The position numbers were made by a program, and so were the translations under genes. DNA of 64,000 nt, taken from Gamarada debralockiae (lineage: Eukaryota > Ascomycota > Leotiomycetes > Helotiales > Hyphodiscaceae). Each line of letters begins with the position of its first letter. Position 1 is the stretch's first letter. The stretch covers positions 1 to 64,000 of the forward strand of contig NXFV01000472.1 in assembly GCA_002803225.1 (NCBI GenBank), written 5' to 3'. The notes beneath the pieces are model-generated. The model was given only the letters and a program-made list of their open reading frames with translations, made no database searches and was not told the DNA's origin. Of this stretch, positions 1-10,441 are shown piece after piece.

Positions 1-23
1 ACAGTATTAGGGTTCACATAACA
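1..23 (-). repeat. End of an LTR (family B) entering from the left edge
   Basis: Read on the minus strand, positions 23 to 1 begin TGTTATGTGAACCCTAATAC. This closely matches the start of the solo LTR whose minus-strand end lies near 18397 (TGTTATGAGTACCCTAATAC). The dehydrogenase reading frame stops matching its family exactly at this border and meets a TGA two codons into the repeat. I infer that a family B LTR was inserted here and continues outside the window. Confidence 0.6.
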
Positions 24-1138
24 GGTATAACGGTTAGTTTTAAAGTGGCTTCAGTTATTATTCCAAGTGTGCCTTCAGATCCCGTAAGTAAACCCGTCAG
101 GTTGTATCCGGCTGAGATTTTCCGTGGCCTCTTTCTAGTCTTTATTACTGTGACATCAGCTAGGACAACGGTCAAGTTGATAACCCAAACCTTCATTGGC
201 CCATAGCTCATGGCATTTGTACCGCTGCAGTTGGTGGCAATCATGCCTCCTATTTGAGCTGTTGGACTGGGATCCGGAGGTAGAAAAAGCCCTGCATGCT
301 GAAACTTGGTGTTGAGGTCGACCCAATTGACACCTGGTTGAACAACAACGTCCATATCGTCCGCGTTGAAAGCTATAATCTGGTCCATGCGTGACAAGTC
401 AATACATATGCCTGAAAAAGGAGAGCTGAAGTTCCCTTCAACGCTGGATCCGGCGCCGAACGGTACCATGGGCACTCTATATTTGGTGCATATCCTCGCA
501 ATTTTGGAGACATGGGCAGTGCTCCATGGAGTGACCACAGCAACCGGTCTTGCTGTCGTATTCGATGTCGACCTCTCAGAGCATCCGTGAGCTTCGATGT
601 CACTTTCGTCTAGACCGACGGAATCTTCACCCAGCTCTTTTGCAATCAGCGCTGCTACCTATGATTGGTGAGTTACGTCGCGCGCCATAAACAACGGGGT
701 TATACCTTCAACATAGTTGGTGTGTCTGCGTATTTCGGGGTGGCATTTTCAACCATCAGCCATGGCGTCTTTTGTTCTTTGGCGACCGACAGGAAACGCA
801 TAACAGTCGCAGCTGTGGTGGCCCCGGTGTTGGATATTGAAGAGCCCAGAAGCTTCTAGTAGAAGGGTGACAAATACAGTGGCAAATAAGTATAACTAGA
901 ACCTTCGGTATGAGTCACACTAGGTGGCGAATATAGGGTTCCAAGTGTATATATAGAGCACTTCCTACTGTAGAATTAATAGACAATCGCTGAAAAACCA
1001 ATAGCCGGCAATGACGCCGGCCGACAAGTAATATCGTTGACTTGATGGGACATATTTGGTACTATTATTTGAAATATACCTGTACTTCCCGCCACCAAAT
1101 GATCGCTGGGACGCCAAACGCGAAAAGATGTGATTGGT
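24..1138 (-). pseudogene. D-lactate dehydrogenase (cytochrome), disrupted by two LTR insertions
   Basis: This is the N-terminal half of a mitochondrial FAD-linked D-lactate dehydrogenase, which oxidises D-lactate to pyruvate and passes electrons to cytochrome c. Visible parts: a serine/arginine-rich presequence (reading RLASQRSFGGGKYR), a hydrophobic stretch, then the FAD_binding_4 fold with VPFGAGSSVEGNFSSP, IGGMIATNCSGTNAM and GSEGTLGIITEATLKL. One 47-base intron (659-705) joins two exons in phase 0. The presequence exon is split by a 176-base solo LTR at 828-1003; removing the LTR and one target duplicate restores one open frame. At position 24 the frame runs into a second LTR, so the catalytic C-terminal half is lost or displaced. 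An in-frame TAG at 1139-1141 lies upstream and I see no convincing start ATG; a further 5' exon is possible. Confidence 0.85.
828..1003 (+). mobile_element. Solo LTR, family A (176 bp), inside the dehydrogenase gene
   Basis: The element starts TGTTGGATATTGAAG and ends GAAAAACCAATA, so its ends are near-perfect inverted TGTTGG/CCAATA. It contains a TATATATAGAGCAC stretch. The flanking 5-base duplicates are CCCGG (823-827) and GCCGG (1004-1008), differing at one base. A second copy of nearly the same sequence and length lies at 33814-33990. No internal retrotransposon sequence is present. The length, TG..CA ends and 5-base duplication fit an LTR retrotransposon; Copia or Gypsy cannot be told apart from the LTR alone. 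Confidence 0.88.
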
Positions 1139-1532
1139 CTACACCATTGTAGTGGATTCATATCGTAGACTGACTGGTCTTGCGGAGCACAGCGGGGAAG
1201 ATCAGTGAAACAATTGACTTGACTGAACGAAATGTCTTGATTTGCTCTCAGGAGTTCAAGTACGCATCTAAAATTAATCAACCCTTGGATTATTGCTCCC
1301 GTAGAATAGGGGCTAGTGCTTCTGGGTATGGCTAGGAGGGGGCCAGGGGTCGGCTCAGTCACAACTCTGACCCATAGTTGTTCCACTTCCGTGGGACAAC
1401 CCCGGCCCAATCTGGCTCTTAACAATGCAATCGTTTCTTTATATAGCAAATATATAAACATTTTCGATATTTGAAGCGGAAGCCATCAATTGCCTTTACT
1501 AAGACTCAATAGTCTCTCCAAAACACTCCAAA

Positions 1533-2304
1533 ATGACATCTGAAAGCACCATCTACCTCCTCAAACACAACGGCACCACCATTGCTCACTATGCGGCCTC
1601 GGCTACCAAGAATCCCTTCTCTTCTTCTGGTATCCCCATCACAATGCACGAGTTAAGCCCCGGAACAATTTCTTCGGCCCCGTTATCGCCTTTGTCATCT
1701 TCATCTGCTTCTTCGTTTCCATCTCTTAGGACTGGGGGATTCGCCGGCCAACTCGGCATTATCGACTTCAATACCTCAACTCGACTACCTCGGCATGTAC
1801 ATATCTCCTCAGGCTCTCCGCCGCCCAGCAGAAACACCACCTCGGAGCGCAAGGAGAATCAACCAGAGCAACGTCTCACGTCCGAACGGATCCTCGTTCT
1901 GAATGGCACCGCTCTCGTCGAACTCAACGGGGAAATCTACGTGGTCCCGCCCAAGACACTCGTTCACATCGCGTCGGGACTCCCACATACCTGGACTACC
2001 TGTCCGGCCGGTGTAGACATCTCAAAAGCAATGAAGCTACGACATCCGGACCAGACAACTGGTACCGTCGCTGAAACAGAACAGCTATTACTGGTCTCAA
2101 ACGGGACATTCTTAATGGTCTACATGTACGAAGAAGTGACTGGGATTTTCCGACCGAGCAGACGGAAACCTTATGTGATGTAAAGGAGTACGTCCGGGTC
2201 CTGACTTGGAGAAGATTCGGATTCCCGAGTTAAGTGCTGAAGAGATTTATGAAAGAGCTTGGTTTGTTTGGGGAAGGGAGTTATGGAAACTGGATAGAGT
2301 GTAG
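1533..2304 (+). pseudogene. Cupin-domain protein with two C-terminal frameshifts
   Basis: A single-exon fungal cupin of unknown substrate. The uninterrupted part (1533-2183) shows the cupin barrel with RHVHISSG, a serine-rich insertion near residues 50-65, then LNGTALVELNGEIYVVPP and HIASGLPHTW. After YMYEEVTG the expected continuation is found in two other frames in succession: DFPTEQTETLCDVKEYVR, then PDLEKIRIPELSAEEIYE and ERAWFVWGRELWKL before a TAG at 2302-2304. No GT..AG intron of usable size explains either shift, so two indels are the simplest reading. Truncated translation at 2183 loses about 45 residues. It faces the fumarylacetoacetase gene in the same direction; a functional link is unproven. 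Confidence 0.7.
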
Positions 2305-2997
2305 TTGCAAAAGAGTTTTCATTTAATGGTAGTGCAACTAGCTCTATGTAAACAGAGTCCGAGGCTCCAGCGTTCCATGACGTCGTAAGCCTTCGGCATC
2401 AACGGAGGTTCCTCAGCCTCATACATCCGTTCGTTATACTGTAGGCTTCCCGTGCACCCCGTAGCTTAGGAGGAAGGTACGAAGATAGTTGCTCCAGTTC
2501 CTGCTTCTAAGACTAAGCTGCGCTTTCGGTGACAAGAGGATTGGAAATGTCAACTGGGTGAATAATAGGCCATTGGAATTGTCTCGACAGCGGTTCCATC
2601 GGCCGCTGCTCATCAACAGAACCAATACCTTGATGAAAAGTAAATGGGGAACACGATCAATGTCACCATCAGACTCTTCATTTGCAAGTAGTTGCATATC
2701 GACTAGTGACTCATATAATGTCCTTGTGCATAATGGCATTTCTCGGAGAAAGTCGACCCTCGCAGAAATCCCACTCTCGCAGAAAGCCCACATCCGCTGG
2801 AGGGAGGCGGTTCCCCTGCTGGGTTAAGGTTCTGCCCAGCATAACACACCCCCACCATAACCTGGCAATGTCTGCATAACGAAAGAAAGAGAGTGCGTGG
2901 GTACTTGTTGCACCGGAACCATAAAAGTGTCACAAATGAGTATCGTTCCAATCACACGGAAACCTGACCAGAGTTGCTTCATCATTATACAGTCAAT
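2305..2997. other. Intergenic, no gene recognised
   Basis: Short overlapping frames on both strands show no recognisable family. A short imperfect direct repeat (CTCGCAGAAA, twice) lies at about 2759-2785. The 3' part should hold the promoter of the downstream fumarylacetoacetase gene. Confidence 0.5.
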
Positions 2998-4200
2998 ATG
3001 TTTGGAGAACACTTCTCTCTGTCCAATATCCCCTACGGCATAGCCACCTCAGCAAAGCATTCTGGACCCTCTATTGTAACACGAGTCCAGGATAATGTCT
3101 TCTTCCTTGCCAACCTGCTCGAGCAAGGCATGTTAGGAGGAGTACCGGCATCGACGGCGAGAGCGCTCCGGGAGCCGACGTTGAACACGTTTGCCGCACT
3201 GCCTCGTGCTGAGCAGCGAGAATTCCGGGCGCTCATACAGCGTGTCTTGAAAGACGCTCGAGCCGAGATCCCCCCTGACTGCGTTGAGCACATCGACAGC
3301 GTCAAGATGCATCTCCCCATCAAAGTCGGCGAATTTTCGGACTTTTCATGCTCCAAAAACCACCAGCTCAACGCCAGCGAAGCGGCGCTGGGCACTCCAA
3401 AGCTGCCGCCCGGCTTTCGTCACTTCCCCCCGGGCTATGCGGGACGAGCTTCGTCGGTCGTAGTCTCGGGTACGCCGATTCGGCGGCCGAAGGGGCAATA
3501 CCGCGGTGAAGACGGCAAGGCTGTCTTCGGCCCTACGAAGGATCTCGATTATGAGTTGGAAATGGCGTGTATCATTGGAGAGCCTTCGCAGCAAGGAGAA
3601 GGCATCCCAGCATCACGTGCCTCTGATCATATCTTTGGGGTGGTGCTCCTGAACGATTGGAGCGCCCGTGATGTCCAGGCCCTCGAGATGATACCGATCG
3701 GCCCTTTCAGCAGCAAGGGCTTTGCGACATCCATCTCACCATGGGTCGTGACGACCGAGGCGCTGGAGCCATTCCGAAGCCCCCTCCCACCGAGGGACAT
3801 CCCCGCTCCAGAGTACCTGGCAACTGATGAGTCCAAAGGCCTGTATAATATCCATCTCAAAGCGGAATTGTATACCAAGACATCGACAAGTACGATCTGT
3901 GAATCACGATTTGATTCGATGTATTGGGGCCTCGATCATTGTGTGGCCCATCACACGGTAAATGGTTGCAAGCTGAACACCGGCGATATCCTGGGGACCG
4001 GAACCATCTCCGGAACCACGAGAGGTTCCCTTGGGTGTTTTATGGAGCTCTCGAGGGCAGGAAAGGAGAGTGTCCATATTGGAGGGGGCGAAACGAGAAG
4101 ATACCTGAACGATGGAGATTCGGTCAGATTGAGCGCATTTGCAGGGAACGAAGGTGATGGAGTCGGGTTTGGGGAATGCACTGGACTGATTGTAGCATGA
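2998..4200 (+). CDS. fahA: Fumarylacetoacetase
   Basis: It hydrolyses fumarylacetoacetate to fumarate and acetoacetate, the last step of phenylalanine/tyrosine breakdown, in the cytosol. The gene is a single open frame of 400 codons, slightly shorter than the usual 415-430. The N-terminal domain begins FSLSNIPYGIATSAKHSG. Active-site features are in place: DFSCSKNH (metal Asp and catalytic His region), DYELEMACIIG (metal Glu pair), and LLNDWSARDVQ (metal Asp), followed by PWVVTTEAL and GTGTISGTTRGSLGC near the C-terminus. I chose the ATG at 2998 because the earlier in-frame start at 2974 is TTG. The next gene, a 2-oxo acid decarboxylase, is convergent with 104 bases between stops. Together they suggest an aromatic amino acid catabolic block. 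Confidence 0.93.
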   Translation: MFGEHFSLSNIPYGIATSAKHSGPSIVTRVQDNVFFLANLLEQGMLGGVPASTARALREPTLNTFAALPRAEQREFRALIQRVLKDARAEIPPDCVEHIDSVKMHLPIKVGEFSDFSCSKNHQLNASEAALGTPKLPPGFRHFPPGYAGRASSVVVSGTPIRRPKGQYRGEDGKAVFGPTKDLDYELEMACIIGEPSQQGEGIPASRASDHIFGVVLLNDWSARDVQALEMIPIGPFSSKGFATSISPWVVTTEALEPFRSPLPPRDIPAPEYLATDESKGLYNIHLKAELYTKTSTSTICESRFDSMYWGLDHCVAHHTVNGCKLNTGDILGTGTISGTTRGSLGCFMELSRAGKESVHIGGGETRRYLNDGDSVRLSAFAGNEGDGVGFGECTGLIVA

Positions 4201-4304
4201 AAGAGACAAGAAGAAATGGCAGTATTGCCTATTGTGCCTTGAAAAGCCCAAGCAATTGGTGATGATCTAGGTAGCATTGAAAATCGATCTCTCGTTACAT
4301 TTGA

Positions 4305-6580
4305 CTATTTCGTATCTTTTTCCTCCACCCTAGCTACTTGCGCGTTTCTGTCGTTGATTATCTCAATCTGCGCCTCTAGCCTCCACGGTAGGTCCATCAC
4401 ACCCATGAAGATTTCCAGAACCTTAGATTGTCAAGTTAGCTCACAATTACTTCTCTTAAATCTAGCACTTCTACGCAGATTCAAAGGTGAGGCTGACCTG
4501 AATAGATTTTGGATGTGAATATTCAGGGAGGCAAACAACCTCCTCGAACTCTTCTTTGGTACGTACAGCTCGGCTGCAAGCTCGGCCGTCTTTTGCACCA
4601 AAAAGGTTAAGCATGCTTAGGTGGTCCCACGTAGCGATGTCATTATAGGCTGTTCACGTCGTCAGTCGATTCTGTATGACTTCGAGTTGAAGAAGATTTT
4701 CTTGGGCTTCCAAAGTACGACCCAAATGTGACAACGGAACTACTCAAAGTGGTCACTCACCTTCTTCTGGTCCGTGGATAGCTCTCTCAATGGTGTAGCC
4801 ATTGTTATTGATGACCATTCTCGTGCCGCGGTCAGCAATGATACAGACTGAGAGAAATACCAAAAGAGAGACTCACATGATAATATTCTGTAAACCCAAC
4901 TTGACCATTGTTCCAATCTCCTGCACCGTCAACTGCAGGCTGCCATCCCCAACAACTAGAATAATCCTCCCATCACGCCCCTGCTCTTTCCGCGCTATGG
5001 CCGCTCCCAAACAAGCCGGAACTGTGTAGCCAATACTGCCGTAATAAACTTGTGTTATGTAGGTGATATCTTCAGGCAGCTGCGCATCGGGGAAACCGAA
5101 CTGAGCAGTCCCAGACTCAGCTAAAAGAACATCACCAGGGCGGACGAAACATCCAAGGCGTTTCCAGATCCAAGATTGAGTAATTTGATCTGCACCGGCA
5201 TCTTTGGCAGGCAGTGGCTCTTGAATTACTGGTGCAGAATGCCTTGGAAGTCTTGATTGGTCGATTCCCTTGAGCAAGGCCGACAGAACTGCAATATCAG
5301 CTCCATAGGCTTTTCATAAATATGGGATAACGCTTACATGATGCAAGAGCAATCTGACGATGGGTGGTACTCCCAATGACAACATGGTGCGGGTGAACTG
5401 ATATCAATTTTTCTTCCGCAATTTTCCTCGTATGGCAGCCCGTATTGGAGTCCGAGAGAAAAGGTCCAAGATCGATAACGAGATCACTATCTACCTCAAC
5501 GGCCTTACAGATACCTGGCAGTGAGACTTGGCCATTGTAAATTCCACAAAAGTAGGGCTGAGTCTCGTTGATGATTGATTTGCCCATTGAAGTCGAGAAG
5601 GTCGGAAATTTAAGGAGGTCCGTAAGCTCACGCGCAACGTCAACCGCAAGATGACGCGATACTAATGCGTCAACAATGATCACAGGAGATTTCGCCGCGT
5701 ATATCTTGGAAATAGTGGTCGCAATAGCTGTGGCCTCACTGTCATGCTCCGAAATGAGTGCTAGGTGTCTTGGAGGTGTCAAGCTGCCAGAGACTATTGT
5801 ATGGACCATGTCTGTTGGAACGAAAATGTAAACAGGTAGCGAATGGACGTAGCACTCATGGAAGACTCTCTGGTCAAGGAAGTCAGCGGAGCTCTGGAAC
5901 TTCCCATTGGGGCTGCAAACATCTAACTCAAGTGCTGCCGTTTCTGGATTGTCAAGCCAACAATGTGCAACCCGGACATGCTGAGAAATCTTCTCATAAA
6001 CCTTGGAAATATTAGCTAGATATCTTTGGCATAATTCTGGTGCTGGCCCACCTTGTGATCCGGAGAAGGTCCAAGGCAGTGGTGAATCATAAGGCGCTTT
6101 TTCTGCGCCGCGACTGATGTTGTACCGACTACATGTATGACTTTAACTTGCTCAGTGTACGCACCAGCGATGCCATTGAGAGCGCTCAATTCTCCAACGC
6201 CGAAGGTAGTGACAACTAAGTCCAGTAAGTCTTCGTTTCGAGACCAGAATCGATTGCAGACTTACGGACTCCAGGACAACATTTCACCCTGCTATACCCA
6301 TCGGCGGCATAAGCGGCGTTGAGTTCGTTTGAATTTCCAACTTGGGGGATGCGTTAGCGTCGTAAGGTAAGACCGAAGGGGAGAATGACTCCATCTCAAA
6401 CCGTCAACTTCGTTGATGTAGTCGAGAAGCTCTAGGTTCATATCTCCGGGGACGCCCATGATGCCTCTCACTCCAAGGTTGTGAATTCTGGTCAACGACG
6501 TTAGTCAAAATACAATTCTGTCCAATAAAAGCTTACTTTTGCCACAGCAGTAGCCCAAGGGGCATTCCATCTTGTCCCAT
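4305..6580 (-). CDS. TPP-dependent 2-oxo acid decarboxylase (pyruvate/phenylpyruvate type)
   Basis: A thiamine-diphosphate decarboxylase that converts a 2-oxo acid to an aldehyde plus CO2. The gene can be assembled with about eight short introns. The N-terminal exon at 6580 leads into [20 protein letters not shown]; then [19 protein letters not shown] (catalytic Glu region), [33 protein letters not shown], the central domain with [16 protein letters not shown], and the TPP site AESGTAQFG with [15 protein letters not shown] and [16 protein letters not shown]. It ends KDTK before a TAG at 4305-4307. The apparent frame change near 6016 is removed by a 53-base intron (GTGGGC..CCAAG), so the gene looks intact. 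Substrate cannot be set from sequence alone; pyruvate, indolepyruvate and phenylpyruvate are all possible. The neighbouring fumarylacetoacetase favours an aromatic substrate. Confidence 0.85.
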
Positions 6581-7330
6581 TCTTGCCAGAAAATTTGAAT
6601 CTTCTAGTCTCGTTAATCGAGAGATATTGACCTATGACAAGCTGTGAACGATGGCTGGGAACTCTAAGTCTTCAGAACCAGAACAGTATGTGCGATACTG
6701 AGGATATGCACAGCTGCTTTATTCTAGGTACAGCGCTTTCGGTAGCGGATATTGGAGAGGTACTAGACGGCGGAGCTGATTCCGCACAAGGCTACTTACT
6801 CGCACGCGAGGGAGCGAGTACCACGGGCCGGTTGCGGGAGTTTGGATGGGGAAAATGTGGGGGATTCGCGGTACGGCCGTGGAGGTGAAAATATGCAGAA
6901 GTGGACTAAGCTTCGGTATTCAGGACACTAGCAGCAAATGCCGACTGATAGCCCGAAGCAAAATTGGAAAGGGTGACTTGCTGTGCCGGCCACCTGCAAA
7001 CAGAGAGAGGTACTGCACCAGATGATACCAACCACGTGATCATGACCCTGCAAACAGAAGGGAGGCACTTCGTAAGTTCGTATAGTTCGATAAGTCCGCT
7101 TATAGAGCTCTACTCCATTATATTATAGGGGACACAATACATTACACTCCCTTAGTAGCTCATAGCTAGTGACGCTAGTACTGGTCACAGATCCACTACC
7201 TGTGAGTACTCAACTACAGAGACGTCCAGGTAAGAAACAACCGCGATGATAGCTGCTCTCATGCAAGTACACAATAAGTTTCGTGTTAAGGGTTCATGCC
7301 GAGCACGGTCGTTAAGTACATAAAGCATCA
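6581..7330. other. Intergenic, no gene recognised
   Basis: It lies between the decarboxylase 5' end and the regulator 3' end. A short plus-strand open frame at 6634-6888 has no recognisable motif. The region should carry the decarboxylase promoter. Confidence 0.45.
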
Positions 7331-9911
7331 CTATCCATTTTCCGAAAGGCCTTGATGGCAATACCTGCGCAACAAGGAATGAATCTGGCTCATATTATCA
7401 TCCAGTAACGCAGCGCGCTGACGATTATGTGCGTCTCCACTTAGCGCAGTGTCCAACCCTTGTGACATGATAAAGACGAATAGTTTCGCAAGCCACCAAT
7501 ACTCGAACGCATACTTTATAAAGCCGAGTCCCTTGAAGTGTCTAGTAGTGATCTTGCTTCGATGTCCGTCCCAGAGAATCTCCCATCGGGTTAAAGCACG
7601 AGAAATAGTGTCGGCGGAAAGGGGTCCGAGAAAATTGACACGGGTGACCCAGATGATGGTGTGTAGCGCTGCATATATGTTAACAACAAAGCCTCCTTGT
7701 ATGAGACAAGAATGACAACAAGTGCCTGGTTGGTACGTACCATTTATCAGAATGAAAAAGTGAAGGGTTGTGAGCCCCTTGAGATACGGTTTCGTCTCCA
7801 TCTCGAAGTTTTCGCTCAGAAACAATTTCAGCAATGTATTAAGAGGGGGAGGCCGTAGGTCTTTCTCGTTACATGCGCTTTTGAAGCAATTCACACTGCT
7901 CGACGCAGCGAATGTATCTTCCTTGCACGGCATATCTGCTGATATCTCCAAAAAAGAAATTCTAGGGTGATAGTTGTGAAAAATACAGAAGCCGCGGTCC
8001 AGGATGAATATACAGTACATGAGCCTACCATTACTGTCAGTATGGCTCATCTAGAGTACTACATTTAAGTACAGAAGACATACCGTAAGCGAGACTCGTT
8101 CTCCGCAAACAGTTGCCAGTCAAACGTGACATATGAATCTGGTGAAAGCTGTTGAAATAATTCATTCTGTGCGGTAGTCAAATTCAGGGCCTGAGCACAC
8201 TAGATCGGCGGTTACAGTGGTCAGCTCAAATTTCACTCTCTTACGATTTGTGCTTGCAGGGGCGCGTGAAAATACCTGCACAATCTGGCCAAAGCGTTCC
8301 ATACGCACTCTATGGCGAGCCGTTTTATTGCCTTCCCAATTTTGGAGGAATGTAATAGAAACCGCAGCCTGGAGAGATTGCAAGTGTGCACTCCAATCTT
8401 CAATCGGCTCTTCTGGATGACGGTCTTTACTGTTCTGCTCGACATATAGATTTTGAAAGATGTACTCCTCTGCAAGATCAAGGAGACTTCGTGCCATGCT
8501 GATACAGCTGGAAAGAGATGAATATAAAGCACCGGCTAGGCACATTCCCAAAATGAGATGAAGAGACGCGGTATTGATATCGAAAGATGGTTTGTGAATG
8601 ATTGAGCAGTGAGGGTGGAAATGGTGGAAATAAGTCTCTGTGAATATTTGTAGGTTGGAAAGTGTAAAAAAAGTATCAGCTCCTTTGATTCCTACGCTTG
8701 GTGCACATGAATGGTGTCCTTTTGGAAGCCTGATATAAATGTCAGTTAGTTGCATGACTAACTCGCTGAGGCGCCGCTTCGTGAGCTCGAGGCCCGGGTT
8801 GGATTCTGACACCGTTGATGGATGACCTGTCGGCTCGGCTCCGCGGCTGCTGCTGCTAGAAGGTTCTCTACCCATTTGAAAGTCTCTGAATACCAAGTGT
8901 GCCGACATGGTGTCGGGAATTGTGCCGTGGAAAGATAGGTCAAGCCTGGCTGAGTTGAGGTCGCCGAAACACATACCATTCGACGTATTACCAGAGAAGG
9001 AATCCCCAGATAGGAGATCGTTCATATCAAAGTCTATTCCTGTCAGCTGAGCCACATGTCAACTTACGATACTGCTCACCTCCTCGTTCCTGGAGCAACT
9101 CTCTTGTGCGCTGATGAGGCGACACTGGCATTGCCGGCTTCGACAAAGATTCCGGGGGTATACTTGAGTACCCAAACGTGTCTATCAGGGTCCTCGATTC
9201 GGGATCGACAAAGTTGAGTAGAAACGGCATCGACACGTCCTCCATGGTGAACTCGATTGAATCACTCAACCTGGAAGATCCTGGAGTTTGTCGTGCTGGT
9301 GCAAAAACCTCTGAAGTCGAGCTCTCCGCTGGTGATGAGGTCACAGATACAGGGTCGTTGGTCGGTGGGGCTCTATCCACCACTGCGGGCGTTGTTGCAT
9401 CTTTTGACTGAACGCGGTCCCACGAGCAGACGGAATTGCTGTTCGCACAGGACTGACAAGGCTGTTCTTGGTTACAGGCTTGCTTGGAGCTCGCGCAACG
9501 ATCGCATGCTTGCTTTCGTCGGCCTCGTCTCTGCGGCTCGGGAACGGGGTGGTCTCCCCTCAACTTGCACGTCTTGTAATGTCGACGCAGAATATCCCTG
9601 CTCCAGACCTTCATTAGCGATGGCCTTGCTCGCGTGTGCGCTTATGCTCCAACGATGCAAGCCAAAGGGTTGAGGTGGACATATATACCTGCGGTGGAAC
9701 TGGCGATTGCAGAATGCGCAGACACAAAGTCGCTGCCCTTGGCCTTGGTCTGTGTCAAGACATCAATACATACATATCAGAGAGCCTGATAGTGAGAGTG
9801 AGAGTGATAGCACTTACGCTTCGTTTCATGGCGGCGTAGGTGGTCTACCCGGAGGTACTTGGCCGGACACTGATTACATTGGTACTGCGCTGCCGGCGCT
9901 GAGTCAGACAT
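7331..9911 (-). CDS. Fungal transcription factor with two C2H2 fingers and a Zn2Cys6 cluster
   Basis: A nuclear DNA-binding regulator with two kinds of zinc modules. From the N-terminus: a first C2H2 finger (YQCNQCPAKYLRVDHLRRHE); a second finger assembled over two introns (CAFCNRQFH then RRDILRRHYKTC); a Zn2Cys6 cluster (CDRCASSKQACNQEQPCQSC); a Ser/Pro-rich linker; then a fungal-specific middle domain over 9055-7331 with FHHFHPHCSIIHKPSF, LAEEYIFQN, and RLMYCIFILDRGFCIFHNY typical of the fungal_trans fold. The start is the ATG at 9911, just before the first finger; the upstream extension uses only a GTG. The intron at about 9067 (GTGAGC..GACAG) joins the ORFs in frame. The P450 gene is divergent, with 530 bases between starts, and may be a target, which is an inference from position. 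Confidence 0.85.
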
Positions 9912-10441
9912 TCCAAAGGACAGGTGAAATCTGCTGATTTCGATGCTTGATGGAGTGTTTGATGTGGCGATGAGTGGATTGGCGATGGGTGAGCTAATGT
10001 TCCCGCCCGAAGAATGAGGTGTTGTATTCGAGGAACCCCGCTTCGTGGGGTCACGTTGATGTTGATACTCATGTAACCTCGGGATATCACCCACACGTCA
10101 AGGCGGGGGAGTTGAACGTACAACCGGCGCAATCATGAATGGGCGGACTTCCCCACTCTTCCCCCACACGTCGGCTGAAATACACACACACACTAAACCT
10201 CATTGGGACCTCTGGCCAAGCTTAAGGTCTCTCACATCCGGCCAACTTCTATAGCACAATCGCAAACTCTCTTCCTCGAATGCATCTTTGCGCTTAAGCG
10301 TGCATGAGATTATATCAGTCAGTGAAGTGAAGTCGTTTCCGGCCAATTTCTTCTGGCCTTGCTGAAAACTTTTTGTCTGGCTGGGCAGCTACATTGCAGA
10401 TTGTTGTCGAATTTTTTGTTTGCCGTCGCAGTCGGGAAAGC
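9912..10441. other. Divergent promoter region between regulator and P450
   Basis: A 530-base gap between two divergent starts. No coding frame is credible. It probably holds both promoters. A short CACACACA run is present near 10180. No defined operator is recognised. Confidence 0.4.

Noticed and set aside
976..1461. 161-codon minus-strand open frame as a separate gene
   Set aside because: It overlaps the dehydrogenase presequence in another frame, runs into the solo LTR and has no recognisable motif.
5890..5925. Extra 17-residue insertion in the decarboxylase central region
   Set aside because: It is bounded by GTTTGC and GACCAG with a CTGAC branch site, so it is an intron and not an insertion.
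5990..6130. Apparent frameshift in the decarboxylase (DHK followed by a TAG)
   Set aside because: A 53-base intron with GTGGGC donor and CCAAG acceptor joins DHK to VYEKISQH in frame, matching the family.
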